Under the pieces are notes generated by a model that saw only the letters and a list, made by a program, of their open reading frames with translations, searched no databases and was not told the DNA's origin. A stretch of DNA of 64,000 nucleotides, taken from contig JAKOTN010000049.1 of the NCBI GenBank assembly GCA_029776255.1, forward strand, positions 1 to 64,000, in the 5' to 3' direction. Within the stretch, counting starts at the first letter, position 1, and the number at the start of each line of letters is the position of its first letter. Positions 28,258 through 36,588 of this stretch are shown here, piece by piece. Origin of the DNA: Pseudomonadota bacterium (GTDB lineage Bacteria; Pseudomonadota; Gammaproteobacteria; Burkholderiales; Rhodocyclaceae). Made by a program: the position numbers and the translations under genes.

Positions 28258-29292
28258 TCACACCTGCGCACTGACGCCGGCCGAAGCGAAGCTGGCCATC
28301 TCGCCAAGAAAAGCGGCCGCGGCGCGGACGAGTGGCCACGCCAGTGCCGCGCCGGTGCCTTCGCCAAGACGTAAACCAAGGTCAAGCAATGGCTCGGCGC
28401 GCAGAGCGCGTAGTTGTGCCAAGTGACCTGGCTCCGCTGATCGGTGGCAAAAAACGCAATAGTCGCGCACATGCGGCGCCATGCCGGCGGCGACCAGTAG
28501 TGCCGAGGTGACGATGAAGCCGTCGATCAGTAGCAGCAGGCCGCGCTCGGCGCCGGCGAGCATCGCCCCGCTCATCATGGCGATCTCGAAACCACCGAAT
28601 TCGGCGAGCACGGTCAGGGGATCGGCGTTTTCCGGCAGCGCCGCGCGCGCGGCCGCTTGTGCCAGCAGCGTTTGCTTGCGCGCGAGACCGGCGTCGTCCA
28701 GACCGGTGCCTCGGCCAACGCAGTCGGCGAGGGGCGTGGCGGTCAGATAGTGCGTGAGCAGGGCGGCGGCGGCGGTATTGCCGATGCCCATTTCGCCGAA
28801 GCCGATTACCCGACAGCCCTGGTCCGCCAGGTCCCGGACGATGGCCGCGCCGCGGGCCATTGCCGTGTCGCGCTCGCCGGTGCTCATCGCCGCTCGCTCA
28901 AGATAGTTGTGGGTGCCCAAGGCGACCTTGGCGTCTACCAGTCCGTCGCGCAGGCCAAAGTCGTGCGCCACGCCGGCGTCGATCACCTGTAGTTGCAGGC
29001 CATTGTGTCGGGCGAAGACATTGATCGCCGCGCCGCCGTTGAGAAAATTTTCCACCATTTGCCAGGTCACTTCTTGCGGAAAGGCCGACACGCCAGCGCG
29101 GGCGGCGCCGTGATCGCCGGCAAAAACCAGTAAGTGCGGCTGATCGAGGCAGGGAGTCAGCGAGTGCTGGATCTCGCCGATGCGCAGTGCCAAGCGTTCG
29201 AGTTCGCCGAGCGAGCCCGGCGGTTTTGTTTTGCCATCGATGCGCGCTTGCAGCCCAGGCATCGTGCCGGTTGGCGGGATGGAGAATCGCAT
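28258..29292 (-). CDS. cobT: Nicotinate-nucleotide--dimethylbenzimidazole phosphoribosyltransferase
   Basis: A 344-residue enzyme that makes alpha-ribazole 5'-phosphate for the lower ligand of cobalamin. Landmarks are [69 protein letters not shown] and the catalytic Glu region [11 protein letters not shown]. Length is normal for CobT. It is divergent from cobU across a 65-base gap. I looked for a cobalamin riboswitch in and around that gap and saw none. Confidence 0.96.
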   Translation of the reverse strand: MRFSIPPTGTMPGLQARIDGKTKPPGSLGELERLALRIGEIQHSLTPCLDQPHLLVFAGDHGAARAGVSAFPQEVTWQMVENFLNGGAAINVFARHNGLQLQVIDAGVAHDFGLRDGLVDAKVALGTHNYLERAAMSTGERDTAMARGAAIVRDLADQGCRVIGFGEMGIGNTAAAALLTHYLTATPLADCVGRGTGLDDAGLARKQTLLAQAAARAALPENADPLTVLAEFGGFEIAMMSGAMLAGAERGLLLLIDGFIVTSALLVAAGMAPHVRDYCVFCHRSAEPGHLAQLRALRAEPLLDLGLRLGEGTGAALAWPLVRAAAAFLGEMASFASAGVSAQV

Positions 29293-29357
29293 GTCGTTTC
29301 AGGTGTCGGGAAAGGCACCGATTATACGCACCGCCGTGCCGTGCTAAGCTTACCTGT

Positions 29358-29903
29358 ATGCGAGAACTGATTCTTGGCGGTGCGCGTTCGGGAAAAAGTG
29401 GGCTGGCGGAGCGCCGGGCTAGCGAAAGCGGCTTGCGGGTCATTTACATCGCCACCGCGCAAGCCCTCGACGACGAGATGGCGCATCGCATCGCCCATCA
29501 CCGGGCGCGGCGCGGCGCCGATTGGGGGCTGGTCGAGGAACCGCTCGATCTGGCTGGCACGCTAACGCGGCATGCCGCGCCCGACGTGTGCCTGCTGGTC
29601 GATTGTCTGACACTGTGGCTGTCGAATCTGTTGTTCGCCGGCGCCGCCGCGCGGCAGGCCGAGGTTGGTAAGCCGGTCGATTGTCCGCGGTTGTCGGCGG
29701 GCGTGCGGGCGCTGATCGACACGCTGCCGCGGCTTCCCGGGCGACAGATCCTGGTGTCGAACGAGGTTGGCTCGGGGATCGTGCCGATGGTCGCCGTATC
29801 GCGACTGTTCGCCGACGAGCAAGGACGTCTCAACCAGCGGGTGGCCGCGTTGTGCGAACGGGTGACATTGGTGGTCGCTGGCTTGCCGCTGACGCTGAAA
29901 TAG
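29358..29903 (+). CDS. cobU: Adenosylcobinamide kinase / adenosylcobinamide-phosphate guanylyltransferase
   Basis: A 181-residue bifunctional enzyme of cobalamin nucleotide-loop assembly: it phosphorylates adenosylcobinamide and then attaches GMP. The P-loop LGGARSGKSGLAERRA is at the very N-terminus, followed by IYIATAQALDDEMAHRIAHHRARR (with the conserved His), LLVDCLTLWLSN and ILVSNEVGSGIVP. I start at the ATG before RELILGG; the upstream frame runs backwards through cobT. Together with cobT it forms a small salvage locus; cobS is not in the window. Confidence 0.96.
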   Translation: MRELILGGARSGKSGLAERRASESGLRVIYIATAQALDDEMAHRIAHHRARRGADWGLVEEPLDLAGTLTRHAAPDVCLLVDCLTLWLSNLLFAGAAARQAEVGKPVDCPRLSAGVRALIDTLPRLPGRQILVSNEVGSGIVPMVAVSRLFADEQGRLNQRVAALCERVTLVVAGLPLTLK

Positions 29904-30037
29904 AATGCGTTCTCCGGAAAAAGGAGCCGTTTTATGGTATTTGACTTTTTTCGCGGATTAAAATTTCAAATATACAATTATTTAATCACTGAATGAACGG
30001 TTTATGCGGCCGGTGCCATGCGAGAATTCGTTCGGTG

Positions 30038-30210
30038 ATGACACGACGGAAAAAACCGAAGTAGAAGAGCTTCTCTGACTTGGAATGCGCGGCCGAGCGC
30101 AAGGTGACCAAGCGTGAGCGGTTGCTCGGCGAACTCGAGGCTTTACGCCGTGAGCGGCATTGTTGACTTCACTGGCGCCGCATTACCCGAAGATCGAAGG
30201 ACGCGGACGA
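30038..30210 (+). pseudogene. IS5-family transposase, 5' remnant (stop codon and frameshift)
   Basis: The forward strand reads MTRRKKPK-stop-KSFSDLECAAERKVTKRERLLGELEAL and then, one frame over, LAPHYPKIEGRGR. SFSDLE followed by K-x-T-x-R-E and, further on, PHYPKxEGRGR is the N-terminal pattern of IS5-family transposases. An in-frame TAG, a frame change near 30150 and loss of everything after GRGR make it a dead fragment. It stops where the IS256-type remnant begins. Confidence 0.75.
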
Positions 30211-30568
30211 TCGCCGTCATCTTCCGCGTCGAAACGCCTTGCGCCACCCTCTCCATCAACGCCAGCACGAATGCCTGCTCGCTTCTCTGGTAGCGCTTGA
30301 AAATGTCCGTCGAGAAACTGCCGTCCCGCGTCCGCGGCACCAAGAGCGTCACCGGCCCCACCCGCGTGTAGAGCGTACGGAATCGTGTGCCGTTACGGTA
30401 CCCAGCACGCTCTTCCGTGCGCTTGTGCCGCTGTGCTCCCAATGCTTCCGTCACCTGCGCCTCCAGAATCGGGGTCCGTACCTCTTCCACCAGCTTCGCC
30501 AGTCCGTCTTGCCCGCTCAATAACCCTGGCAATAATTCTCTGCCTACGCTGACCTCGTATCCAGCCAT
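30210..30568 (-). pseudogene. IS256 (Mutator)-family transposase, N-terminal remnant
   Basis: About 120 residues match the N-terminus of Mutator-type transposases: EALGAQRHKRTEERAGYRNG, GPVTLLVPRTRDGSFSTDIF, RYQRSEQAFVLALMER and GVSTRKMTAIV. Family members are about 400 residues and have their DDE residues downstream, all missing here. Homology ends at the junction with the IS5-type fragment; the open frame runs on for some 20 unrelated residues. The element's 5' end probably lies near 30650. Confidence 0.8.
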
Positions 30569-30664
30569 CGCTTCTCTCCTTCGGCTGACCTGCGTCTTCA
30601 CAACGTCATCTTACCGATCCGAAGCGGTGCCTACCCACCTCACTACTTACAGCAGTTTAGGGAC

Positions 30665-30890
30665 TCAATCCGTATTGAGTCTGGAGTTGCCAATGCAATA
30701 GGCCCGGATAAACTTGAGAAAATGGCTCAAGCGTTATCGTTTCCAGTGAGTTTTTTTGCGTTAAACGAAGTTCGTCTTGGTTTTGGGTCGAGCAGCTACT
30801 TCTATCGGAAAAAGATAACAACGGCATCTGAGAGAAACAAAATTTCAGGCATCGTAAATCTTATTCGCATCCATCTTTCGATGATGCTAA
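30665..30890 (+). pseudogene. XRE-family (ImmA/IrrE-associated) regulator fragment
   Basis: The forward strand encodes RIESGVANAIGPDKLEKMA, then ALSFPVSFFALNEVRLGFGSSSYFYRKK and SGIVNLIRIHL. This is the end of an XRE helix-turn-helix domain followed by the linker that, in intact proteins, leads into an ImmA/IrrE-type metallopeptidase. The first part of the HTH and the whole peptidase domain are gone. The 5' side abuts the IS256-type remnant, so insertion of that element is the likely cause. Confidence 0.6.
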
Positions 30891-30912
30891 AGCCCTTCCG
30901 CGTCCTTTTCTT

Positions 30913-31200
30913 TCAGCCGCTGGATGCCCGGGCACGGATTTCCACGGCTTTCGCCCGGGCTACGGCGAGCCTCGCGGCGTTTGCCTTGGCCTCTGCCTCG
31001 ATTTTCGAAAGCCGTAGCGTTTCCAGGTCGATTTCGTGGGCCTGTTTCGCCCGGACATAGTCCATCGCTTTCTCGTGGTCGCCCGGCTTTGCCGGATCGA
31101 CGCTCATTTCAAGGCCGTCCGGTGTTTTGATGGTGTATTTCGCAGCCGCGGGGTTTTGCCCGAGCAAATGCGGGAAATCGCTAATGGGTGGGTTTGCCAT
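30913..31200 (-). CDS. Small coiled-coil protein of unknown function
   Basis: A 95-residue protein beginning MANPPISDFPHLLGQNPAAAKYTIKTPDGLEMSV and ending in a long Ala/Arg/Glu helix (IEAEAKANAARLAVARAKAVE) predicted as coiled coil. The same frame stays open upstream through the tRNA-Asp gene, but that part is not coding. The ribosome binding site is weak. Proteins of this style occur in integrative elements and phages; position between mobile-element debris and a tRNA fits that, without proof. Confidence 0.4.
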   Translation of the reverse strand: MANPPISDFPHLLGQNPAAAKYTIKTPDGLEMSVDPAKPGDHEKAMDYVRAKQAHEIDLETLRLSKIEAEAKANAARLAVARAKAVEIRARASSG

Positions 31201-31463
31201 ATCCAGGCCGATGCGGTCGAAAATCGCATCATGGCGAAGCGACAAAACAATGGCTTTCGACTTGGCGATATCGACGCTATGCGTCTTCAAGTTCTGTCTG
31301 AAGTCCCTCCGGCCCCCGAAGAACGGGCGCGGATGCGAGGGGACGCGGATGCGGAATTGAAAGCCGCTGTCGCGGCGGACCAGGTAGTGCGGAACCCTCG
31401 TTTTTTCCGGCCTCGTAAAAGAGCGCCCCGGAAAGTGCCTTGCCGCGAACGGTCGATTAGATA
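31201..31463. other. Intergenic stretch with no supported gene
   Basis: Between the small coiled-coil ORF and the tRNA-Asp terminator. Frames are open on both strands because of high GC, but none has a ribosome binding site or a recognisable product. It may be the eroded edge of an element that once used the tRNA gene. Confidence 0.5.
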
Positions 31464-31487
31464 CAAAAAATCCCTGTAAAAACAGGG
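31464..31487 (-). terminator. Rho-independent terminator of tRNA-Asp
   Basis: Reading the reverse strand just after the tRNA: CCCTGT-TTTT-ACAGGG hairpin followed by a run of six T. Placement 14 bases past the CCA end fits termination of the tRNA transcript. Confidence 0.85.
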
Positions 31488-31501
31488 CTTGGTTGTGTTT
31501 T

Positions 31502-31578
31502 TGGCGGAGTGGACGGGGCTCGAACCCGCGACCCCCGGCGTGACAGGCCGGTATTCTGACCAACTGAACTACCACTCC
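31502..31578 (-). tRNA. tRNA-Asp (anticodon GTC)
   Basis: A 77-base cloverleaf including an encoded CCA. The acceptor arm pairs GGAGTGG with CCACTCC, the D-arm carries AGTTCAGTTGGTCAGA, the anticodon loop is CTGTCAC (GTC), and the T-arm has GGTTCGAGCC. It sits upstream of ettA's 3' end on the same strand. Debris of mobile elements lies on its 3' side, and 3' ends of tRNA genes are common integration sites. Confidence 0.97.
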
Positions 31579-31737
31579 GTGCGGCTTTTCGGTGTCATTT
31601 TCCGGTGCTGGCATTTGCCAGAAACCGTGGCTCACCGAAGAAGCTGCGCATTATAACGGATTTCAATAATCAGGCAAGCGTCTTGTAAGCGTCTTGTCGT
31701 CGGCCGCCGGGCTTCGGTTCCGGCGCGCTGTCGACAC

Positions 31738-33402
31738 TCAGCGGGTAATCGGCTTGTAACGGATGCGCTTCGGTTTCGCGCCTTCTTCACCCAATCGCTT
31801 GCGCTTATCTTCCTCATACTCCCGGTAATTGCCGGCGAAAAACGTCCATTGCGACTCTCCCTCGCAGGCGAGGATGTGCGTGCAGATGCGGTCGAGGAAC
31901 CAGCGGTCGTGCGAGATGACCAGCACGCTGCCGGCGAACTCCAGTAGCGCGTCTTCGAGAGCGCGGAGTGTTTCGACGTCGAGATCGTTGGACGGTTCGT
32001 CGAGGAGCAGCACGTTGCCACCGGCGATCAGCGTCTTGGCCATGTGCAGGCGGCCGCGTTCGCCGCCGGAGAGTTGGCCGACGCGTTTCTGCTGGTCGCC
32101 GCCCTTGAAGTTGAAGCGGCCGATGTAAGCGCGGGCCGATGTTTCGTACTTGCCGACTGTGAGGGTTTCGCTTCCGGCGGCGATTTCCTCGAAAACGGTC
32201 TTGTCGCCGTCCAGACACGCACGGCTTTGGTCGACATAGGCCAGTCTGACGGTGTCGCCGATGTCGATGGTCCCGGAATCGGGCTGTTCCCGCCCGGTCA
32301 GCATGCGAAAGAGCGTGGATTTGCCGGCGCCGTTCGGGCCGATGATGCCGACGATCGCCCCTGGCGGGACGTTGAAACTCAGTTTGTCGATCAGCAGGCG
32401 GTCGCCAAAGGACTTGCTGACGTCGGTGAATTCGATCACCTTGCCGCCCAGGCGCTCGCCGAAGGGAATGAAGATTTCCTGGGTTTCGTTGCGTTTCTGG
32501 TATTCGACGCTGGACAGTTCCTCGAAACGCGACAGCCGGGCCTTGCTCTTGGCCTGGCGCGCTTTCGGGTTCTGGCGCACCCATTCGAGTTCCTGCTTCA
32601 TCGCCTTGATGCGGCCGGCTTCCTGGCGTGCTTCCGTTGCCAGACGCGCTTCCTTTTGTTCGAGCCAGCTCGAGTAGTTGCCTTTCCATGGAATGCCGTG
32701 GCCACGGTCGAGTTCCAGAATCCACTCGGCGGCGTTGTCGAGGAAATAGCGATCATGGGTCACCGCGACCACCGTGCCGGGGAAGCGGACGAGGAACTGT
32801 TCCAGCCATTCGACGGATTCGGCGTCGAGGTGGTTGGTTGGTTCGTCGAGCAGCAGCATGTCCGGTTTGGACAGCAGCAGCTTGCATAGCGCGACGCGAC
32901 GCTTTTCGCCGCCGGAGAGCGTTTTGATCGACGCCTCCCAGGCCGGCAGGCGCAGCGCGTCGGCGGCGAGTTCGAGCTGATTGCCAAGGTCGGTGCCGGC
33001 GGTGGCGATGATCGCTTCCAGACGGGCCTGTTCTTCGGCGAGCTTGTCGAAGTCCGCGTCGGGTTCGGCATAGGCGGCATAGACCGCTTCGAGCTGGGCC
33101 TGGGCCGCGAAGGCGTCGCCGAGTCCGGATTCGACTTCCTGGCGGACGGTGTTTTCCGGCGCCAGTTCGGGTTCCTGCGGCAGGTAGCCGATTTTCAGAT
33201 CGGCCATTGGCGTCGCTTCGCCGATGATGTCCTTGTCCACGCCGGCCATGATGCGTAGCACGGTCGATTTGCCCGAGCCGTTAAGGCCAAGCAGGCCGAT
33301 CTTGGCGCCGGGGAAGAAGGAGAGCGAAATGTCCTTGAGAATCTGGCGTTTGGGCGGCACGATCTTGCCGACGCGATTCATCGTGAATACGTATTGAGCC
33401 AT
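31738..33402 (-). CDS. ettA: Energy-dependent translational throttle protein EttA (ABC-F)
   Basis: A 554-residue cytosolic ABC-F ATPase with two nucleotide-binding domains: Walker A GLNGSGKST and GPNGAGKST, signatures LSGGEKRRVALCKLLL and LSGGERGRLHMAKTL, Walker B LLLDEPTNHLD and LLLDEPSNDLD. It has no transmembrane helix. The opening MAQYVFTMNRVGKIVPPKRQ, the short arm and the length (555 in E. coli) identify EttA, which binds the ribosomal E site and couples initiation of elongation to ATP/ADP ratio. Confidence 0.97.
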   Translation of the reverse strand: MAQYVFTMNRVGKIVPPKRQILKDISLSFFPGAKIGLLGLNGSGKSTVLRIMAGVDKDIIGEATPMADLKIGYLPQEPELAPENTVRQEVESGLGDAFAAQAQLEAVYAAYAEPDADFDKLAEEQARLEAIIATAGTDLGNQLELAADALRLPAWEASIKTLSGGEKRRVALCKLLLSKPDMLLLDEPTNHLDAESVEWLEQFLVRFPGTVVAVTHDRYFLDNAAEWILELDRGHGIPWKGNYSSWLEQKEARLATEARQEAGRIKAMKQELEWVRQNPKARQAKSKARLSRFEELSSVEYQKRNETQEIFIPFGERLGGKVIEFTDVSKSFGDRLLIDKLSFNVPPGAIVGIIGPNGAGKSTLFRMLTGREQPDSGTIDIGDTVRLAYVDQSRACLDGDKTVFEEIAAGSETLTVGKYETSARAYIGRFNFKGGDQQKRVGQLSGGERGRLHMAKTLIAGGNVLLLDEPSNDLDVETLRALEDALLEFAGSVLVISHDRWFLDRICTHILACEGESQWTFFAGNYREYEEDKRKRLGEEGAKPKRIRYKPITR

Positions 33403-33506
33403 GGTTTGCGCGAGTCAGAGTTGAAAGAAGCGGACGTTCGGCAGGCGCCGTGGCGCGACCGCGGACCGCCAGTCTACCCGAGACGGCGCTCCCTCGCTCG
33501 TTCGAC

Positions 33507-34283
33507 CTATTTATCGACGAAGGCGCGTTCGATCACGTAGTCGCCCTGGGCGCCGATGTAGGGCGACACCTCGAAACCGCGCACATTCAGCATCTGGCAA
33601 CAATCCTTGATCATCGCCGGGCTGCCGCAGACCATCGCCCGGTCGTGCGCCGGATCGAGCGGCGGCAGGCCGATATCGGCGAACAACCGGCCGCTGGCGA
33701 CCAGTTCGGTGATTCGGCCGCGGTGGCGGAACGGCTCGCGGGTGACGGTCGGGTAGTAGATCAATTTGCCGCTGATCAATTCGGAGAAAAATTCGTGTCG
33801 CGGCAATTCCTCGCCGATGAACTCGCTGTACGCCAGATCCTTGATCCAGCGCACGCCATGAATCAGCACCACTTTTTCGAAACGCTCGTAAGTTTCCGGG
33901 TCCTGAATCAGGCTGAGAAACGGCGCCAGACCGGTGCCGGTGGCCAGCAAGTAAAGGTTCTTGCCCGGTCGCAGGTCGCGCAGCACCAGCGTGCCGGTGG
34001 GTTTGCGGCTGACGACGATTTCGTCGCCAACGGCCAGGTGTTGCAGCTTGGACGTCAGCGGGCCGTTCGGCACCTTGATGCTGAAAAATTCCAGAAACTC
34101 GTCGTGGTTGGCGCTGGCGATGCTGTAGGCACGCGTCAGCGGTCGCCCATCCTGTGGCAGGCCGATCATCACGAATTGTCCGTTGATGAAACGCAGCGCG
34201 GGATCGCGGGTGGTGCGAAAGCTGAACAGGCTGTCGTTCCAGTGATGAACCGAGATCACGCGTTGGCTGGAGTAGTTGCTCAT
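33507..34283 (-). CDS. fpr: Ferredoxin--NADP+ reductase
   Basis: A 258-residue flavoenzyme moving electrons between NADPH and ferredoxin or flavodoxin. FAD binding is marked by RAYSIASA, and NADP binding by ATGTGLAPFLSLI and VCGSPAMI. The C-terminus VIERAFVDK is like the bacterial subclass I enzymes (AFVEK-type tail), where the tail stacks on the flavin. Start is the ATG before SNYSSQRV; a much longer open frame continues upstream but is antisense to the divergent genes. It shares a 99-base intergenic region with a LysR regulator. Confidence 0.95.
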   Translation of the reverse strand: MSNYSSQRVISVHHWNDSLFSFRTTRDPALRFINGQFVMIGLPQDGRPLTRAYSIASANHDEFLEFFSIKVPNGPLTSKLQHLAVGDEIVVSRKPTGTLVLRDLRPGKNLYLLATGTGLAPFLSLIQDPETYERFEKVVLIHGVRWIKDLAYSEFIGEELPRHEFFSELISGKLIYYPTVTREPFRHRGRITELVASGRLFADIGLPPLDPAHDRAMVCGSPAMIKDCCQMLNVRGFEVSPYIGAQGDYVIERAFVDK

Positions 34284-34382
34284 CGTGGTGCTCCTCGTCC
34301 GTTTTCGATGGTGACCATGGTAATAATGCATGCTATATTTGTAAAAACGATTTTTTTGATTGTTTATATCGAAAATAAGAAT
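34284..34382. promoter_or_regulatory. Divergent promoter region of fpr and the LysR regulator
   Basis: A short AT-rich spacer in GC-rich surroundings. It contains an inverted pair GTTTTCGAT (34301-34309) and ATCGAAAA (34368-34375) and several T-N11-A patterns usable by LysR proteins. Divergent arrangement suggests the regulator acts here on both promoters. I could not fix the exact operator. Confidence 0.45.
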
Positions 34383-35306
34383 ATGCATTTCAGTCTTCGG
34401 CAGATCGGAGTTTTCGTGGCGGTGGCGCGTCATCAAAGCGTGTCGCGGGCTGGTGAGGAACTGGCGCTGTCGCAGTCGGCGACTAGCGCGGCGTTGGCCG
34501 AACTTGAACGTCAATATGACACGCAACTCTTCGACAGGTTCGGTAAAACCCTGCGTTTGAATGAACTCGGGCAAGCGCTGTTGCCACAGGCCGTTGAATT
34601 GATCGAGCGGGCGGCGGCGCTCGAAAGCGCTTTGGAGGGCCGCGCCGGCTTTGGCACGCTGCGTCTGGGCGCGACGCTGACCATCGGCAACTATCTGGCG
34701 ACGCTGATCGTGGCCGACTTTTTGCAGCGGCATCCCGAAAGCACGCTGGATCTGAAAGTGCACAACACGGCAACGATCGTCGAGCGCCTGGCGCGCCACG
34801 AAATCGATCTTGGCTTGATCGAAGGCCGCTGCCGGCGCCCGGAACTGCTGATCGAGCCTTGGGTGGCGGACGAATTGGTCGTGTTTTGCGCGCCGACGCA
34901 TCCTCTTGGTCGCCGGGGTTCGGCGACGCTGGCGGAATTGGCGGACGAGGACTGGATCGTTCGCGAGCCGGGTTCGGGAACGCGCGAGACGCTGGACCGC
35001 GCATGGCCCGACGAACAGCCGCTCAAGGTGCGTCTTGAACTGGAACACACCGAGGCCATCAAACGCGCCGTCGAATTCGGGCTGGGGATCGGGTGCATTT
35101 CGCGCCTGGCGCTGCGCGACGCTTTCCGGCGCGGTAGTCTGGTGGCGGTGGAAACACCGGAACTCGACTTGCGACGTGACTTCCACTTCGTCTGGCATCG
35201 GCGCAAATTCCAGACCGCCGGAATGCGCGAGTTCGTGGCTCTGTGTCGCGCGTTGACCGCCGGCATCGAGCGCGCCGATCAAATCGTCTGGCCGGCGGTA
35301 CCGTAG
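34383..35306 (+). CDS. LysR-family transcriptional regulator, FinR-like
   Basis: A 307-residue regulator. Residues about 1-60 are the winged HTH (SLRQIGVFVAVARHQSVSRAGEELALSQSATSAALAELE), followed by the linker helix and a periplasmic-binding-like effector domain (LRLGATLTIGNYLATLIV, EHTEAIKRAVEFGLGIGCIS). In pseudomonads the LysR protein FinR is divergently encoded from fpr and activates it under oxidative stress; this context is the same, so that role is inferred. The start is the ATG before HFSLRQ. Confidence 0.88.
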   Translation: MHFSLRQIGVFVAVARHQSVSRAGEELALSQSATSAALAELERQYDTQLFDRFGKTLRLNELGQALLPQAVELIERAAALESALEGRAGFGTLRLGATLTIGNYLATLIVADFLQRHPESTLDLKVHNTATIVERLARHEIDLGLIEGRCRRPELLIEPWVADELVVFCAPTHPLGRRGSATLAELADEDWIVREPGSGTRETLDRAWPDEQPLKVRLELEHTEAIKRAVEFGLGIGCISRLALRDAFRRGSLVAVETPELDLRRDFHFVWHRRKFQTAGMREFVALCRALTAGIERADQIVWPAVP

Positions 35307-35456
35307 CGGCGACACAACGCACGACGCGGTGGCGCGAGCGCGACGGTCGCTCGCTGGAGCATTTGCCGACGATCCGTTACGCTTGCGCCGTATGGCCGAG
35401 CGGCATTTGCCGGGGCGCCGACATTCATTCCCATGCGCTGAAAAAGGAGAATCAAC

Positions 35457-36440
35457 ATGTTCAAGGGCATTCTGATCACCAAGGACGACGCGGGTTACCG
35501 CGCCCAGGTGCAGCCGATCGACGACGCCGTGCTGCAGGAGGGCGACGTGACCGTTCGCATCGAATGTTCCACGCTCAACTACAAGGATGGCCTGGCGATC
35601 ACCGGCCGGGCGCCGGTGGTGCGGCGCTTTCCGATGGTGCCTGGCATCGATCTGGCCGGCGAGGTGATCGACAGCGGCAACGCGGCATGGAAGGTCGGCG
35701 ATCGGGTGCTGCTCAACGGCTGGGGTGTCGGCGAAACGCATTGCGGTGGCTTGGCGCAAGTGGCGCGGCTGCGCGGCGAGTGGCTGGTGCCGCTGCCAGA
35801 CGCTTTCACGACGCGGCAGGCAATGGCCATCGGCACCGCCGGCTACACGGCGATGCTCTGTGTGCTGGCCTTGGAGAAACACGGGTTGCAGCCGGGCGAT
35901 GGCGAAATCCTGGTCACAGGCGCCAATGGCGGTGTCGGCAGCGTCGGCATCGCGCTGTTGGCCGGGTTGGGTTATCGGGTGGTCGCGTCGACCGGCCGGC
36001 TGGCCGATGCCGCGCATCTCAAGGCGCTCGGTGCCGACGATGTCATTGACCGGCAAACGCTGGCGGTACCGGGCAAGCCGATCGGCAAGGAGCGTTGGGC
36101 CGGGGTGCTCGACACCGTTGGCAGCCACACCCTGGCCAACGCCTGCGCCACCACGCGTTATCGCGGCGCGGTCGCGGCCTGCGGCCTGGCGCAAGGGATG
36201 GATTTCCCGGCCACTGTCGCGCCCTTCATCCTGCGCGGTGTCACCCTGTACGGCATCGACAGCGTGATGGCGCCCTTGGCGGTGCGCCAGGCGGCCTGGC
36301 GTCGTCTGGCGCGCGATCTGGATCTGGCCAAGCTGGCGGCAATGACCCGTGAGATCGGTTTGGACGAAGCGCCGTCGGTGGCCGCGCAACTACTCGACGG
36401 CAAGGTGCGCGGCCGGGTGGTGGTCGACGTCAACCGCTGA
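35457..36440 (+). CDS. acuI: AcuI/YhdH-type acrylyl-CoA reductase (zinc-free alcohol dehydrogenase family)
   Basis: A 327-residue medium-chain dehydrogenase/reductase. [14 protein letters not shown] and [17 protein letters not shown] are typical of YhdH/AcuI, the nucleotide-binding motif is [18 protein letters not shown], and the structural and catalytic zinc ligands of true alcohol dehydrogenases are absent. AcuI reduces acryloyl-CoA to propionyl-CoA with NADPH, clearing a toxic intermediate. AAAGGAG lies before the ATG. It follows the LysR gene by about 150 bases and may or may not be co-controlled. Confidence 0.9.
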   Translation: MFKGILITKDDAGYRAQVQPIDDAVLQEGDVTVRIECSTLNYKDGLAITGRAPVVRRFPMVPGIDLAGEVIDSGNAAWKVGDRVLLNGWGVGETHCGGLAQVARLRGEWLVPLPDAFTTRQAMAIGTAGYTAMLCVLALEKHGLQPGDGEILVTGANGGVGSVGIALLAGLGYRVVASTGRLADAAHLKALGADDVIDRQTLAVPGKPIGKERWAGVLDTVGSHTLANACATTRYRGAVAACGLAQGMDFPATVAPFILRGVTLYGIDSVMAPLAVRQAAWRRLARDLDLAKLAAMTREIGLDEAPSVAAQLLDGKVRGRVVVDVNR

Positions 36441-36588
36441 TTCCGGATGGCCGCGCCGCGCTTGGCGGCGTTACCGCCAAGGTGTGGCGACCGTGCTCAA
36501 TACCATTGTTTAATGATTGATTTTGCGGAGTCCTCAGCGGCGTCGCGGTGTGCTTGTTATACTGCCGGAAACGCCTCCGAGGACCCTG

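Noticed and set aside
29293-29357. Possible cobalamin riboswitch between cobT and cobU
   Set aside because: The gap is only 65 bases and no B12-box-like sequence was seen there or just around it.
30662-30681. Palindrome GACTCAAT-CCGT-ATTGAGTC at the XRE/IS256 junction
   Set aside because: It lies partly within the XRE coding text and may be chance; no T-run and no match to a site I know.
30913-31635. A 240-codon reverse-strand frame running from the coiled-coil ORF through tRNA-Asp
   Set aside because: The middle of it (VVVQLVRIPACHAGGRGFEP) is the translated tRNA gene, and a terminator lies inside. Only the last 95 codons were kept as a tentative gene.
33507-36389. A 960-codon reverse-strand frame covering fpr and beyond
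   Set aside because: Only the last 258 codons are ferredoxin-NADP reductase; the rest is antisense to the LysR and AcuI genes and is an artefact of high GC.
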